DNA from: Clarireedia homoeocarpa
Lineage: Eukaryota; Ascomycota; Leotiomycetes; Helotiales; Rutstroemiaceae
Assembly (NCBI GenBank): GCA_001465935.1
Contig: LNKV01000007.1
Location: forward strand, 186,001 to 250,000
Direction of reading: 5' to 3'
Length of the DNA: 64,000 nt
Shown here piece by piece: positions 22,885 through 33,323 of this stretch. Within the stretch, counting starts at the first letter, position 1. Every line of letters starts with the position of its first letter. The position numbers were made by a program, and so were the translations under genes. A model generated the notes under the pieces. It was not told the origin of the DNA and did no database searches. It saw nothing but the letters and a program-made list of their open reading frames with translations.

Positions 22885-23772
22885 ATGGTTGCGCTAATCC
22901 TCCCCTTTACACCAAATGACGAGGTTATCGACAATTTAAGCATCCAGGACACAGATGATATCAGCACTGTTGCCGGCGCTGATGCAACTCGGACACGTTA
23001 CAAGAAAGAGTATTGCCAGCAGAGACTCAACGAGATCCATAGTCACCTATGGTCAGCAGGCAAGAAAAAGAACATCAATGCTCTTCATCATCAAAAAGTC
23101 CTCTGCCGGGACGTGATTCTCTCTGAGCGCTTCGACCTCCATCTTGTTTGGTTTGACCGTATCATCTACATCAAGCCACTGCCTATCAGCTTCCTTAACT
23201 ACAGCTTCATCAGTACAGTTGTCCTTCCTGATGAGACCCTCTATGGCAATGTCGTCGGCTTTCTGTACTCCTATATGGCGCTCATCCAGCATGCCTCCGA
23301 TCTTTCCATTGCCCATGAGCTAAACCTCGTGAGCAAAAAGGTTGAATGGAATTTATGGAGAAATTTTCGTACTGCCTTCCTCGGTTACTTCTCGCCCAAC
23401 TTGGTTCCAGGAATACGCATGAATAGACGCTTTGATTATGGGGAGCTTCGACTTGCGCGCCTAAACCATATATATAGGCTCACATTTCGCGGCTTGAAGT
23501 ATTTTACCACGCATCGGGAGTACACGTCTTATTTACAAGAGTATACCGCAGCAGGTCTTATACTCTTCGCGTTTGTAACAGTGGCGCTTACTGCAATGCA
23601 GGTGGTAGTCGGGGTGGATAGAGTATCTCAAGCGCTCATTGAGACATCATATTGGTTTTCAGTTGCAGTTTTGTTTGTCGTGGCCATTTTTGGCCTAGTA
23701 GTGTCTGTGATCTTGATTAGTATGTTTCTTTTCAATGCTGTCTTGGCAATTCAAAATTCTTTCTTTGTATAG
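22885..23772 (+). CDS. DUF6601-family fungal membrane protein
   Basis: Single exon, 295 residues. The pattern fits the fungal DUF6601 family: LHHQKVLCRDVILSERFDLH, IIYIKPLPISFLNY, GFLYSYMALIQHASDLSIAH, FDYGELRLARLNHIYRL, and two C-terminal membrane segments (about residues 225-247 and 255-285). The function of the family is unknown. Members are common near accessory and metabolic genes in Pezizomycotina. It is divergent from the NLR, with an intergenic gap of about 800 bases. No signal peptide is evident, so the protein is likely anchored by its C-terminal hairpin. Confidence 0.75.
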   Translation: MVALILPFTPNDEVIDNLSIQDTDDISTVAGADATRTRYKKEYCQQRLNEIHSHLWSAGKKKNINALHHQKVLCRDVILSERFDLHLVWFDRIIYIKPLPISFLNYSFISTVVLPDETLYGNVVGFLYSYMALIQHASDLSIAHELNLVSKKVEWNLWRNFRTAFLGYFSPNLVPGIRMNRRFDYGELRLARLNHIYRLTFRGLKYFTTHREYTSYLQEYTAAGLILFAFVTVALTAMQVVVGVDRVSQALIETSYWFSVAVLFVVAIFGLVVSVILISMFLFNAVLAIQNSFFV

Positions 23773-24116
23773 CTCTGGGTAGTATTTTATCGTGGTATGG
23801 TTGGCAATGACGGGATATCATATCGGGCGCGTTGCTTGTGGTTGCTGTCCGGATTAAAAGACTGGTACAGCAGTGGTAGTCTCCAACATTTAAAACTAGG
23901 TATGCTAGACGCCACTTGTTACTTGCTACAGCAATAACTATGTGTGATGGTCAGCCTCACTCATTTTAGTTAGAGTGGCGTCTCTGTTTACTTTTTCGGG
24001 AAAGACATTCTGCTCCCCCTTGCTTCGCTTGTCCTTCTCCTAAAACCAAGTAGTTCTTAATGCTCGCGGTGCTTCAGCAAGCGCAAGGAATTGAATCTTC
24101 TGTTCATGTTTGAGCA

Positions 24117-26228
24117 ATGACTTTCGAAGAACGCCCTGAAGGAGTCTTGACCCCACCGAGACCTCTAAGCTCTCCAGCTAAGGTCGTTGTGGCCCATATT
24201 CTACGGGAATTGAGAAGACCCGGTCGATCTCGTAATCGTGCCTTCAATATATTTCTAGGAGTAGCTACTTTGATATTATTCATTCTGGGCAAACGGCATG
24301 TGGTTAGTGGATCCTTTCTTGCAATGTTGATGATTGAGAAGATGGCATCCAATCTCCCCAGCGCATAAAAACAAGCCAACCACAATACCCAAAGATATTG
24401 CAACATCGTTAGCCTCTCTAGGTCGAATTTTGACAATGACAGTTAGCTGCAACGCATTTCCCCGAACGTGCATGTTTTTTGTCCTGGAGCGTCAATTACC
24501 TTCCTACTATCGGGACACAGCGGCACGCCTACCGAAACTAACACACTGTTCAATTAGGATGACATTCAACGGGCGACTTCAAATTTTGGTACATATGTGC
24601 CTAGCAGTATATCGCAAGTTTTTGCACCATATGATATCGTTGATGACGGCAGATGGGATGATGAGATCAGCCAGAGCAACGACAACACATCGAGTGTCAA
24701 GCCGAAGTTCCATCTCTTGATACCAGCGAAAAGACGAACAATCAATCTATGCAAGACTCTATTATCAGCCGCAATTCTCAACTATCCACCACCAACACTT
24801 GTCGAATTTGAACTAGAAGATAATAGTAGAAAGAAAGAAAAGCACCAAGGACAGTCCATTCAGCACACTTTGAATTTCCTGAATGGAAAGGAGGCTCAGG
24901 ACGATGATCTGATTCTGGTTGTCGAAGATGACAGTTGGCTTCAACTTCCTGCTGAAGTCACTATCAGCAGATTCTTCCACGGCATGCGTGATTCAAGTGA
25001 TTCTTTGCTCAAACGATACGGGCGGTTGGACTTGGGAGACGATGCAATTCCCATGTTACTACGACCGCAGAAGTACACGCAAAAGGTACTGTTCGGAGCA
25101 CAGAAGGAATGTTCCAATGCGCCTAACGATCCAGCATGCTACTCCGTCCCTCCATCCCCTTTGCCTAAAGATATTTATGGCTCCGAAACCGACAAACATT
25201 CAGAGGGCAAATACAACCGACCGAGATATATGAGCTCGAAAATGGTCATGGGCCAAGTGGCCGATATGAAGCCGATCTACGAACGAGCCGCGCAGCTCTT
25301 GAAGGATCACCCCGGCATCACGAACAGTCAGGACATATTTTCACAAATCTTCGGGGAGCAAGGATATCAACGTGCAACGTACCAGAAGTCCCAACTACCC
25401 AAATCGAGATGGAGTTCCTGGTTTGCTTCGAAACTCAGTCAAAGCTCCAAACCACCACCAGCCAAAGCAAAGAATATGACTACCGTTCCAGGTCGTAACT
25501 ACGAATTTGGCATCGGACTCGACTATCACAGCTCCATATTCCAAGTAATGAACAACTCTGCCGATGACGTGCGATTCATTAAATTCTCTACCCCGTCACT
25601 CATCATCTCACCCTCCAAGCACGCCGCCTCAACATTCAAGAACCTCCTTCATCTACCTCCCGATCTAAACTTCAGCGCCTCACCATTTGCGCTTAATAGT
25701 GTCAATACAAATACTCCTGACCTTCCATTCATCGAGATCGATACTCTCCTCCCGGACCCAAAGAACACCTCATGGAACGATGTCAGTCTAGCAACCAATG
25801 TGATCGTTCCTGGATCAACTGTTCCCGCAACCCTCAACTTCCATGGCGATCAGAATACAATGGAGCTATTAGACAGCTGGTGGCAGAAAATGTGGTATCA
25901 AGAGCACGGAAGGGCTTTGTTAAGACAATATATGAGAAGTCCGGATGGGCCAATTGCAGCGGAAGCGGCGGCGGATGGGGGGGACAGGTGGTGGGATTTG
26001 AGAGGTGGGAAAGGGGGTGTTTGGACCGGCAGAGGCGAATGGCTGGAGTGGCGGGAGGTGTGTGGGAAGGTGGATGGATTGGGTGCGGGGCAGACGGTGG
26101 AGGATGTTTTGTTTGGTGATGGTTGGGGTGTTTATGGGGAGGAGAAGCTGGGCGGGAAACCAATCTTTGATAAGTTTGGGAAATTGGTTAGTGGAGTGCT
26201 CGACGGAGATGGGGAAGTAGATGGATAG
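24117..26228 (+). CDS. Type II membrane, glycosyltransferase-like fungal protein
   Basis: At least two exons. Exon 1 starts at 24117 and encodes a basic stretch (REL..RRPGRSRNRAF) followed by a single TM segment (NIFLGVATLILFILG), typical of Golgi type II anchors; a GTTAGT donor follows near 24303. The main exon is open from an acceptor near 24557 to the stop at 26228. It contains FHLLIPAKRRTINLCKTLL, LNYPPPTLVEF, an acidic DLILVVEDDSWLQLP patch that resembles a metal-binding DxD-type motif, and YEFGIGLDYHSSIFQ. Conserved fungal proteins share this layout, and I infer a glycosyltransferase-like lumenal domain; no substrate is suggested. A further small exon around 24400-24540 is possible. The C-terminus is Gly/Trp-rich and looks poorly constrained. 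Confidence 0.65.
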
Positions 26229-26968
26229 AGAGTAGATGAGGTCTAATGAGTCGGGTTGATTAGATAAGATGGCTGGTTGTAAGATACTTATTACTTGAGG
26301 ATAGAATATGCTTCAGACAATGGACTTAAAATCCCAGAGAAAGGGGCAGCCAAGTCTGCTGACAGCGTCTGCCAGCGTCGCACATGCTTTGGAACCGTTC
26401 CTCAAACCCCGTAGAACTATTGACGACGATAACCGAACCCTTCCCCTCGCTTGCAAAATTAGTTTCGCCCCTTTACCAACCCCGCCCCCCATCGTGAGCA
26501 CAGACAACGTCGGTCAATCTACCCTTACTGATCAGCTGCTCCAAAAGGATGAGGACTAGTAAGTGCTTTGTGTTGATGGACGGTCTTCAAGGTGTGGTGG
26601 TGGTGGCAAATTAGCTTATTGCATATCAATTTGTAGTAAAAGCCAGACAACTAACTCATTGTATTATTTTTCCTTTTATATCATGCAAAGAATAGGTTGG
26701 GTAGAGATTTCTAAGTGTGAAGCAACGCATTCAGTTGTTATGATATGGATATAAACTTTGCCGATGATGAGAGTATATCAAGATAATAAGTAGTCGTCTG
26801 AAATATTCGACATAGGTCGCACAGCCTTTTCCTTCAGTTTAAAGACTAGTACGTCTCTGAACTTTACATAAAGCGGTTTCTACAGAATCTCTTGGATCAT
26901 GTTTGCATAGTCATGATTGTTATAGAAAAGACATATATTTAAGCCTTAAATTGGAGAGGGACTATTTG
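26229..26968. other. Intergenic region, no gene recognised
   Basis: About 740 bases between converging 3' ends. An 83-codon frame at 26308-26559 on the plus strand has no recognisable domain and unremarkable composition; it is not called. Confidence 0.4.
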
Positions 26969-28882
26969 TCAGAGTTCCAGGTCCACCAACCTATTGCATT
27001 GGCACGCAGGTGTCCCAGTATACATCCGTCCAATAATCTCCTTGTTCGAAACAACAATGCCAACGCCGTTTCGTAGAGTGTTGGAGTAGTGGAGATCAGG
27101 AATCCGGTAAACTTCAGCGATACCATTGGGCTTGCCAAGAAGCTCAAGAAGGAATGGAAAACACTGCGAGCAGGTATAGCAGCGAACCATCGCGATGGCG
27201 GGCATGTAAGGAGCGTGGTGTTGAAAGGTCAACCATTCCATCCGTGAGAATCTCCCAATGCTCGAGTAATGAGAGGAAGACATGCTTAACAGATCTATAA
27301 TCTTTTGAGCAATGTTCTGCTGGTGGATTGTTTGGTCTTCATCGGATTCGCTTCTGAATTCTGCAAGAAGTTCTTCGAGAACTTGGATAAAACTAGGATT
27401 CACCTGGATATAACCCTCAACTGTTGTTGGTATCTCGGTGGTAATAGAACCTTCAAGGGAAGTTGGATATAGCCTGTTAAGCGCAGCCACAAACCCTGAG
27501 GCAGTGCAACATTGAGAGGATGATAGGGCGACATTGATAATGCGACGAAAACCTTCTTCTAATGTAGAATCTGAATTTGAGCTATAGAATCTAATCTGAG
27601 TAGTGGATCCGACATGTTGTAGCTTTAGCCGTAATGACTCTGCTATGCTCGTACATATCGTGATAGTAGGAGGGCGCAGTAAAGATCCCAGGCCCCACAT
27701 ATCAGCTTTCATTTCTCTGCCACCTGCGATCCATCTCGGATAAGGGTACTTTAACTTGGATATTGGAGATTGAACGAGGAGAAGCGGACCGCAATCGCCT
27801 TGCTTTAAAGTTTCCTTCCACGTCCATTCGCAGACTTCATCGGTTGTTTTGTCATGAAACTGTTCGCACAGCTCGTCGTGTGTTTTGAGTCCTAGAAAGG
27901 ATGCAATTGCGAGATGTCTGTCGCGGTAATCGCGACAGTCCTTCTGAGCTATCAGGTTGAATACTTCACCAAACGAGGGATTGGTCTCTTTTCGGAGGTA
28001 GGCCAATTCTCGAAACCTCAGCTCATACGCGAGTGGCATGAATCTTGTGTTTCCGACTTCTTGACCAATGCTTTTCGTTGCATGATTGAAGTATTCAAGA
28101 AAAAAGAAGAATGAATCGCTCATATATCTTTCGTCGGTGAGGACAACATAGTCCTGGGTGAGGATGCAGGCCCTTCTACTGTGGGCTAATTCTAGTGCAG
28201 TCCACATTCGCTGATGCCATCGGGCATTGTAGAATTTTGCTATCTCTCGAAGACGCTCCACATGGCTCAACACGTACGTCGTAGGAGAAGCAGTGCGGAA
28301 TATTTCTTTCAAGGAGTGTGCTGAAAAATCGTCAAGGTGTATGAGAGTGACTGTCGGGTAAGAGAAGATGGCTGGTAACTGTAGAAGAAGGCGCTGTTGT
28401 GCATCTCTTTGCCATTGGGGTACACTGATATAGTCATGCCATACTTCTATGTTTGGACCCAGCTTCTCCGTAGCAGCGATCAGAATTTGAATAGCGGTAT
28501 TGTAAACAACCTCTTCTGCCTCATCGTTGCTTAGCTTGGAAATGTGTGCTAAAGCGACTCGCTCGTGCCATGCGTGTGACACGGGAACGTACTGTATTTG
28601 CCGTTCAATGATACAGTGAAGGTGGCGGTTGTGAATCCGCAGGCAAATCGTTGATGGGTTAGCTTCTGTGAGGTCTTCTGGGCGTCCCTGGCTGATCAAA
28701 AACGAAATTGTCCGTATCGAGGGTTGTTGTGGAGGGTTGAAGTCTGCAGAACAGACCATACATACAGAGTCAAAATAGTCAGTCCAGATGTGCTTCAAGA
28801 ACTGTCCTTTTGTGGTAGACCTGACATGGTCCCCAACCAAAATGTTGATAGGGAAGTGTTCATCAGACTCGACGGTTGGCAT
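26969..28882 (-). CDS. HET-like (heterokaryon incompatibility-type) domain protein
   Basis: Single open frame; the first ATG is at 28882, giving 638 codons, although the frame stays open upstream without a Met. A divergent HET domain is indicated by three ordered signatures: YVPVSHAWHERVA (usual YxxLSYxWG), IEVWHDYISVPQWQRDAQQR (usual LWIDxxCINQxDxxER) and RWHQRMWTALELAHSRR (usual R.WTxQE). HET proteins trigger cell death when incompatible fungal individuals fuse; here the role is inference from the domain. Cysteine pairs (CMVC near the start, CYTCSQC near the C-terminus) may bind metal. It is divergent from the Artemis-like gene and about 5 kb from the NLR. Confidence 0.7.
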   Translation of the reverse strand: MPTVESDEHFPINILVGDHVRSTTKGQFLKHIWTDYFDSVCMVCSADFNPPQQPSIRTISFLISQGRPEDLTEANPSTICLRIHNRHLHCIIERQIQYVPVSHAWHERVALAHISKLSNDEAEEVVYNTAIQILIAATEKLGPNIEVWHDYISVPQWQRDAQQRLLLQLPAIFSYPTVTLIHLDDFSAHSLKEIFRTASPTTYVLSHVERLREIAKFYNARWHQRMWTALELAHSRRACILTQDYVVLTDERYMSDSFFFFLEYFNHATKSIGQEVGNTRFMPLAYELRFRELAYLRKETNPSFGEVFNLIAQKDCRDYRDRHLAIASFLGLKTHDELCEQFHDKTTDEVCEWTWKETLKQGDCGPLLLVQSPISKLKYPYPRWIAGGREMKADMWGLGSLLRPPTITICTSIAESLRLKLQHVGSTTQIRFYSSNSDSTLEEGFRRIINVALSSSQCCTASGFVAALNRLYPTSLEGSITTEIPTTVEGYIQVNPSFIQVLEELLAEFRSESDEDQTIHQQNIAQKIIDLLSMSSSHYSSIGRFSRMEWLTFQHHAPYMPAIAMVRCYTCSQCFPFLLELLGKPNGIAEVYRIPDLHYSNTLRNGVGIVVSNKEIIGRMYTGTPACQCNRLVDLEL

Positions 28883-29552
28883 TTTGTGCTTTCCTCCAAA
28901 TTCCCAATTTCCAATTTTCTGATCATACCCAAGGTTTTGATGATGAAAACGATTGAGCGTTTTATTACCAGCGACGCCCAGCCATTTACCGCGTGGAGGG
29001 GCACAGCCACCGCAAGTGGTTTGGAAATAATGTAAACATGGCCAAAAACAATGAATCACACTTTTATGAAGATTTTCCAACGTGTAATCCCGACCGACCA
29101 GTAACTAAGAACTGCAGAGTGATTGCAGAGTATTGGCTGAAGGCAAGACAACTCTTGGCTAGTCCTGTGAACAGGCGCGGACAGTGTAGCCGGCTTGTGG
29201 TTGGTTCGAGGTTGAATCTTTTGTTCGGACGACGTAAAGTGACAGATGACTAAAGATACAGTACCATCATGTGATCACCCGCCTTAGCGCGAAATGTCGT
29301 GTAATCTGCGACGACCCGGCCGTGCCTTTCAACAATGAATACTCTAAAAATCACTTCACTACTTAGTCACTTCCATATGTGGCCATTTTTGACGCTTCTC
29401 GATTTATATCTAAAAGCTTCCTTTCTTCAACTTCGATCAATCACAAAACCCTACCCAGAGGGATCTAATGCAGAGTGTTATTCTTCATCGTCAGCTTCAT
29501 CGCAAGCCACTACGGAAACCAATTGATTCTTGAATACCTCCAAGTACTCACT
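28883..29552. promoter_or_regulatory. Divergent intergenic region between HET-like and Artemis-like genes
   Basis: About 670 bases with no supportable gene. It holds both presumed promoters. Frames within it are short and unrelated to known families. Confidence 0.4.
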
Positions 29553-32500
29553 ATGTCGACTTTCAATGGGTGTATGCCCGAGTTTCCGCATATTCGCGGT
29601 AAGAAATGTTGAAGTGCGACGTATTTACTCATCTTGGCTGATTCCGACATAGTTGATTACTTTCGTGTACCTCCTGGTCAACGACAACCTTTGGCGTGCT
29701 TTTTAAGTCATGTTCATAGCGATCATCTTGTCGGGCTTGACAGCGAAAATTACAGATCTCCATTGCATGTCCATGAATATAATTGCTAGGCACCTTGCTA
29801 ATTATCATCCCAGCATTTACTGCTCGCCTGCCACCAAGGAAATGCTTGTTCGTTTGGAGAAGCGCACACATCGTGTAAATTATGCCAAGGGTATTCTAGA
29901 GGCGCATAAGTATCGCTACAAGCATCTGAGGAAGATCCTAGTTTGACAATCCAGATCCATTTGTTGTTCATGTTCAACTGACTGACCTCTACTCTAGAAA
30001 GCAATCCCATTGGAAACACCAACGATCATTGAGCGGCCTGAGATGAAACTTCAAGTCACTTTGTTCGATGCAAATCACTGCACGGGCGCTGTCATGTTTC
30101 GTAAGTCTTAGCTATGAAGACCATATCGAGAATATGCTGAAATCATACAGTATTCGAGGATAAGAATAATGCAGTTTTGTATACCGGAGATATCAGATCG
30201 GAGCCATGGTTTGTGAACAATTTAGTGCGAAATCCGCTCCTACTCCAATATACTACCGGGGTGAAAACTCTCGATTGCATATACCTCGATACAAGTAACC
30301 TTGGGCCACTGAAATTTCCAACTAAAGCCGAAGGCTTGAGGGAGCTGCTGGAGAAAGTCTCAAAATACCCTAATAATACTAGATTCCACTTCGCTGCATG
30401 GACTTTTGGGTATGAAGAAGTTTGGATGGCACTGTCCCAAGCTTTAGGCTCTCAGGTAAGTTTTTGGATAAACTTCGAAAGGGAACAAAGCTTACGAATT
30501 GGCAGATCCATGTGGATAAATATAAAATGTCTCTATACCAGTCACTACGCGGTAGCGAGGTAGGATTGGCTTCTCGAGACGGTCCTATGTTAGTAGGATA
30601 CAAATGTGGCAACGAAGAGCAAAAAGGTTGTCTCACCACTGATAAAGAGGCCCGGATTCATAGTTGTGAGAAGGGTTTGGGCTGCGACTTTCACTCTTCT
30701 GACGTTGTTTTTATTCGACCCATCGTTACTCGCACCGAAGAAGGGATAGAAATTGCAGAAGTTGGCATCGGCGGCGGCATGGGCGATCTCCATGATGACG
30801 TACATGGTGTCGAACTTGACAGAGATGGGATCATCCAGCTATTGGAAACTGTGTAAGTTCTGCGCTTTTCCCACATGGGTCATATCAACCTACTAACGTG
30901 TTTGTTAGATTTGCCGAAACGACAGAGCCTATTGTGGAAGACATTCGCCGGATGCTGCTTGAGGAGCTTCAATCTGCTAGAGCATCTATATCCATTAGTG
31001 AAGAAGGCGGCCCCGTACAAGATGACTCAGAGATCTCTTTGACTCGAGTGGGGGAAGCTCTGGTACGGAAGTTAGCTCGAAAAGAAAGAGGTACTGTAGA
31101 TGAAGAAGGCCACCAAGACATTTCAGTAGCAAACCGAAAGCTCCCGAAACTAATCACCTTTCCCTACTCACGACATTCATCGTGCTCGGAACTTCAGCAT
31201 CTTGTAGGAATATTTAAGCCGAAAGATGTGTTTCCGTGTACAGTAGATGAGGAGAACTGGCATGAAGGTAAGCTACTGATAGTTTTATCCACAAACTAAC
31301 ACTGTAAGCTAATCCAAAACAAGGATTCAGTATCGAGCACCTCTTCGGCGATTTATGTTCTGGCTCGACCTTCCGGCACGATGCTCAGATGCGAATGATG
31401 CAGGAGCAGTTGGTAGATTGTGGAATCAGTCAACAAACAGGAACTCCTCCAATGTCTCGCACGCCTTTAAGCTCTCCTTCGCCACAGATGGTTCAGGCGG
31501 ATGATACTTCCGACAATGATACTCACATGTATGCGAACTACTTCATGGAATTGCCGGTAGATGCGAGTGAACCAAGTTCGGAATCGCGTAATGCGCGGCT
31601 TAACATTACCATGGCTGATGATAACTTGCGGTCATCAAAGCGCCGTAAAACTGATGATACTGTCCAATCATCCGATGCTGCCCTGACGCCTTCATCCTCC
31701 TCATCGACGTCTACCTCACGGAAAGAAGATGACTGCAACATTTTGGTGGACGGAGATGATGCTTTAGGCCCAGCTGCAAATGGGGACACGCCTGCAGATC
31801 GCGATAGAGCTACTTCAGTTGAGATGGATATCCCTCCCGCCACGATTGTCCCCGAAAGAGTGGGCAAAGCAGAGATGTACTGGGATGAGGTGGATTCAAT
31901 TTACCGGTGCGAAACTTGCCAACACGAAATCTGGAGCACCGCATGTTTGGTGGGCGGCTTCTGCACCGGGTGTGGAAGAGGACATACTTCGTACGTTGAG
32001 GACATAGCATTGGATCTACGTCCCCGAGTCTTCTTGAATGAGTATGATTCTGATTCAGCGGAGTCAGACACAAAGCAGGAGATACAGGAGGAACACCTTG
32101 ATTACCAAACTTCTGCTTACGACACACAAGATGAAGATGGAGATTTCGACGAGGATTATGAGCAGAATAGCTTCATAGATGACGAGGTGGTTGAAGAGCC
32201 AGAATCAGAAGAAGACGATAATGATGAAGAAATGGGCACAGACGATGAGGTGGAGGAGAAGACGGATTTCAAGCAAGCATTCGAAAATATACAGAAGTCG
32301 TATCAGGAATTGTTGGCGGATCACAGCGCGTTAATGTTGGAGCACGACGAGATGAAGAGGGATTTCTTGGGATCTGATTATGAAGAGGATGAGGAAATGA
32401 ATGCTACTGATATTATAAATGAAGAGGGCATGCATGTTGTTGATGCAGAGCGGCCGGAAGTGAGGCTTGCGGAGGTGGTGGTTAGTTCTTCGTTTAGGGG

Positions 32501-32600
32501 GTTTGATCAGGGATCAGATGCTGGAAATTCGATAGGGAAGAATGCTGAATGGAAGGGAAAGGGGAAAGCTGTAATGAGGGAAGCGAGTAAAGAGTTGTGA
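29553..32600 (+). CDS. Artemis/SNM1-family metallo-beta-lactamase DNA repair nuclease
   Basis: Eight exons join in frame: 29553-29598, 29653-29764, 29814-29940, 29998-30100, 30151-30455, 30506-30852, 30909-31267 and 31324-32600, giving 891 residues. The metallo-beta-lactamase core shows FLSHVHSDHLVGL (HxHxDH zinc site), LFDANHCTGAVMF and VLYTGDIRSEPWF; the beta-CASP/DRMBL part shows FHFAAWTFGYEEVWMAL and VDKYKMSLYQSLRG. It is expected to trim DNA ends or crosslinks in the nucleus. The C-terminal 400 residues are an acidic, low-complexity extension with a five-cysteine cluster (CETC...C...CTGC, about 31911-31975) that could bind zinc. Intron 2 (29765-29813) begins with GC instead of GT. The start was chosen because MSTFNGCMPEFPHIRVDYFR matches the family N-terminus. 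Confidence 0.9.
29765..29813 (+). other. GC-AG intron in the Artemis-like gene
   Basis: The 49-base intron starts GCATGT, has GCTAAT as a branch point and ends CCCAG. Only this boundary gives SPFIYCSPAT, the sequence expected after the zinc-site helix; no GT donor nearby restores the frame. Confidence 0.8.
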
Positions 32601-33323
32601 AGCACTCTTCGTCGTTGTTGTCGTCGTTTATTGAGACAAATTGTGGAAAGAGTGATTATCTTTCATTCGTTGCTTCTCGCTTCATCCATGGAGCACAGGA
32701 GGGAATTTGGGGGCGTGGAGATTTTATGTATGTATCGGCTGATAGGGTGGATAGGGGATATGCTTGCTTTCTACTACTTCTTTTGTGATACCCTGGGTAG
32801 GAAATTTGCTTGAGGAGTTTTGCTCTGGCGGGGGCGATGGGAAAAGGGGACTTTACTAGCTAGGAGATTGATTTTTATGTGCTGGAGGGGATTCAAGATA
32901 CCTACCCATAGATAGGAGGAGCTTGTTACTTTGCTTGAGCTGGAGCTTCTTTTCAAGCTTGCTCTTTACTCATATTGTATGAAATCTTATGATATTTCGG
33001 CTTCCCTTTCCCCTTGTGCTTAAGTAATTTCATAAGCTAGATGTATGGATAGATGGATGGATGGATATGCGTCTGTACATCCTCTTATCTGGGGTCCCCT
33101 GTTACATTTACAGGTGAATTTGCTTTGTAGAGCCAGCGGCCTATGTGGCTGGGTGATTGCTTGGGGAAGCTCTGCGTGTTAAACCGACTATTTTCTTACT
33201 TTACTAATGTTGCACGATTGCGGCCCTGAGAATAGAAGCCCTGGAGTTAGCAATCCGAGAAAGCAAAACATTTCTTCACTAATTTGTATAAAACATGCGC
33301 GAATTCCTGCGACCAGCCAGATT
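32601..33323. other. Convergent 3' region with a gatg/gata microsatellite
   Basis: About 720 bases between the Artemis-like stop and the PKS stop. A short gata/gatg array lies near 33045-33066. No gene or clear terminator motif was recognised. Confidence 0.5.

Noticed and set aside
24334..24720. 128-codon plus-strand frame as a separate gene
   Set aside because: It overlaps the intron and main exon of the glycosyltransferase-like gene in another frame; at most a small internal exon could derive from it.
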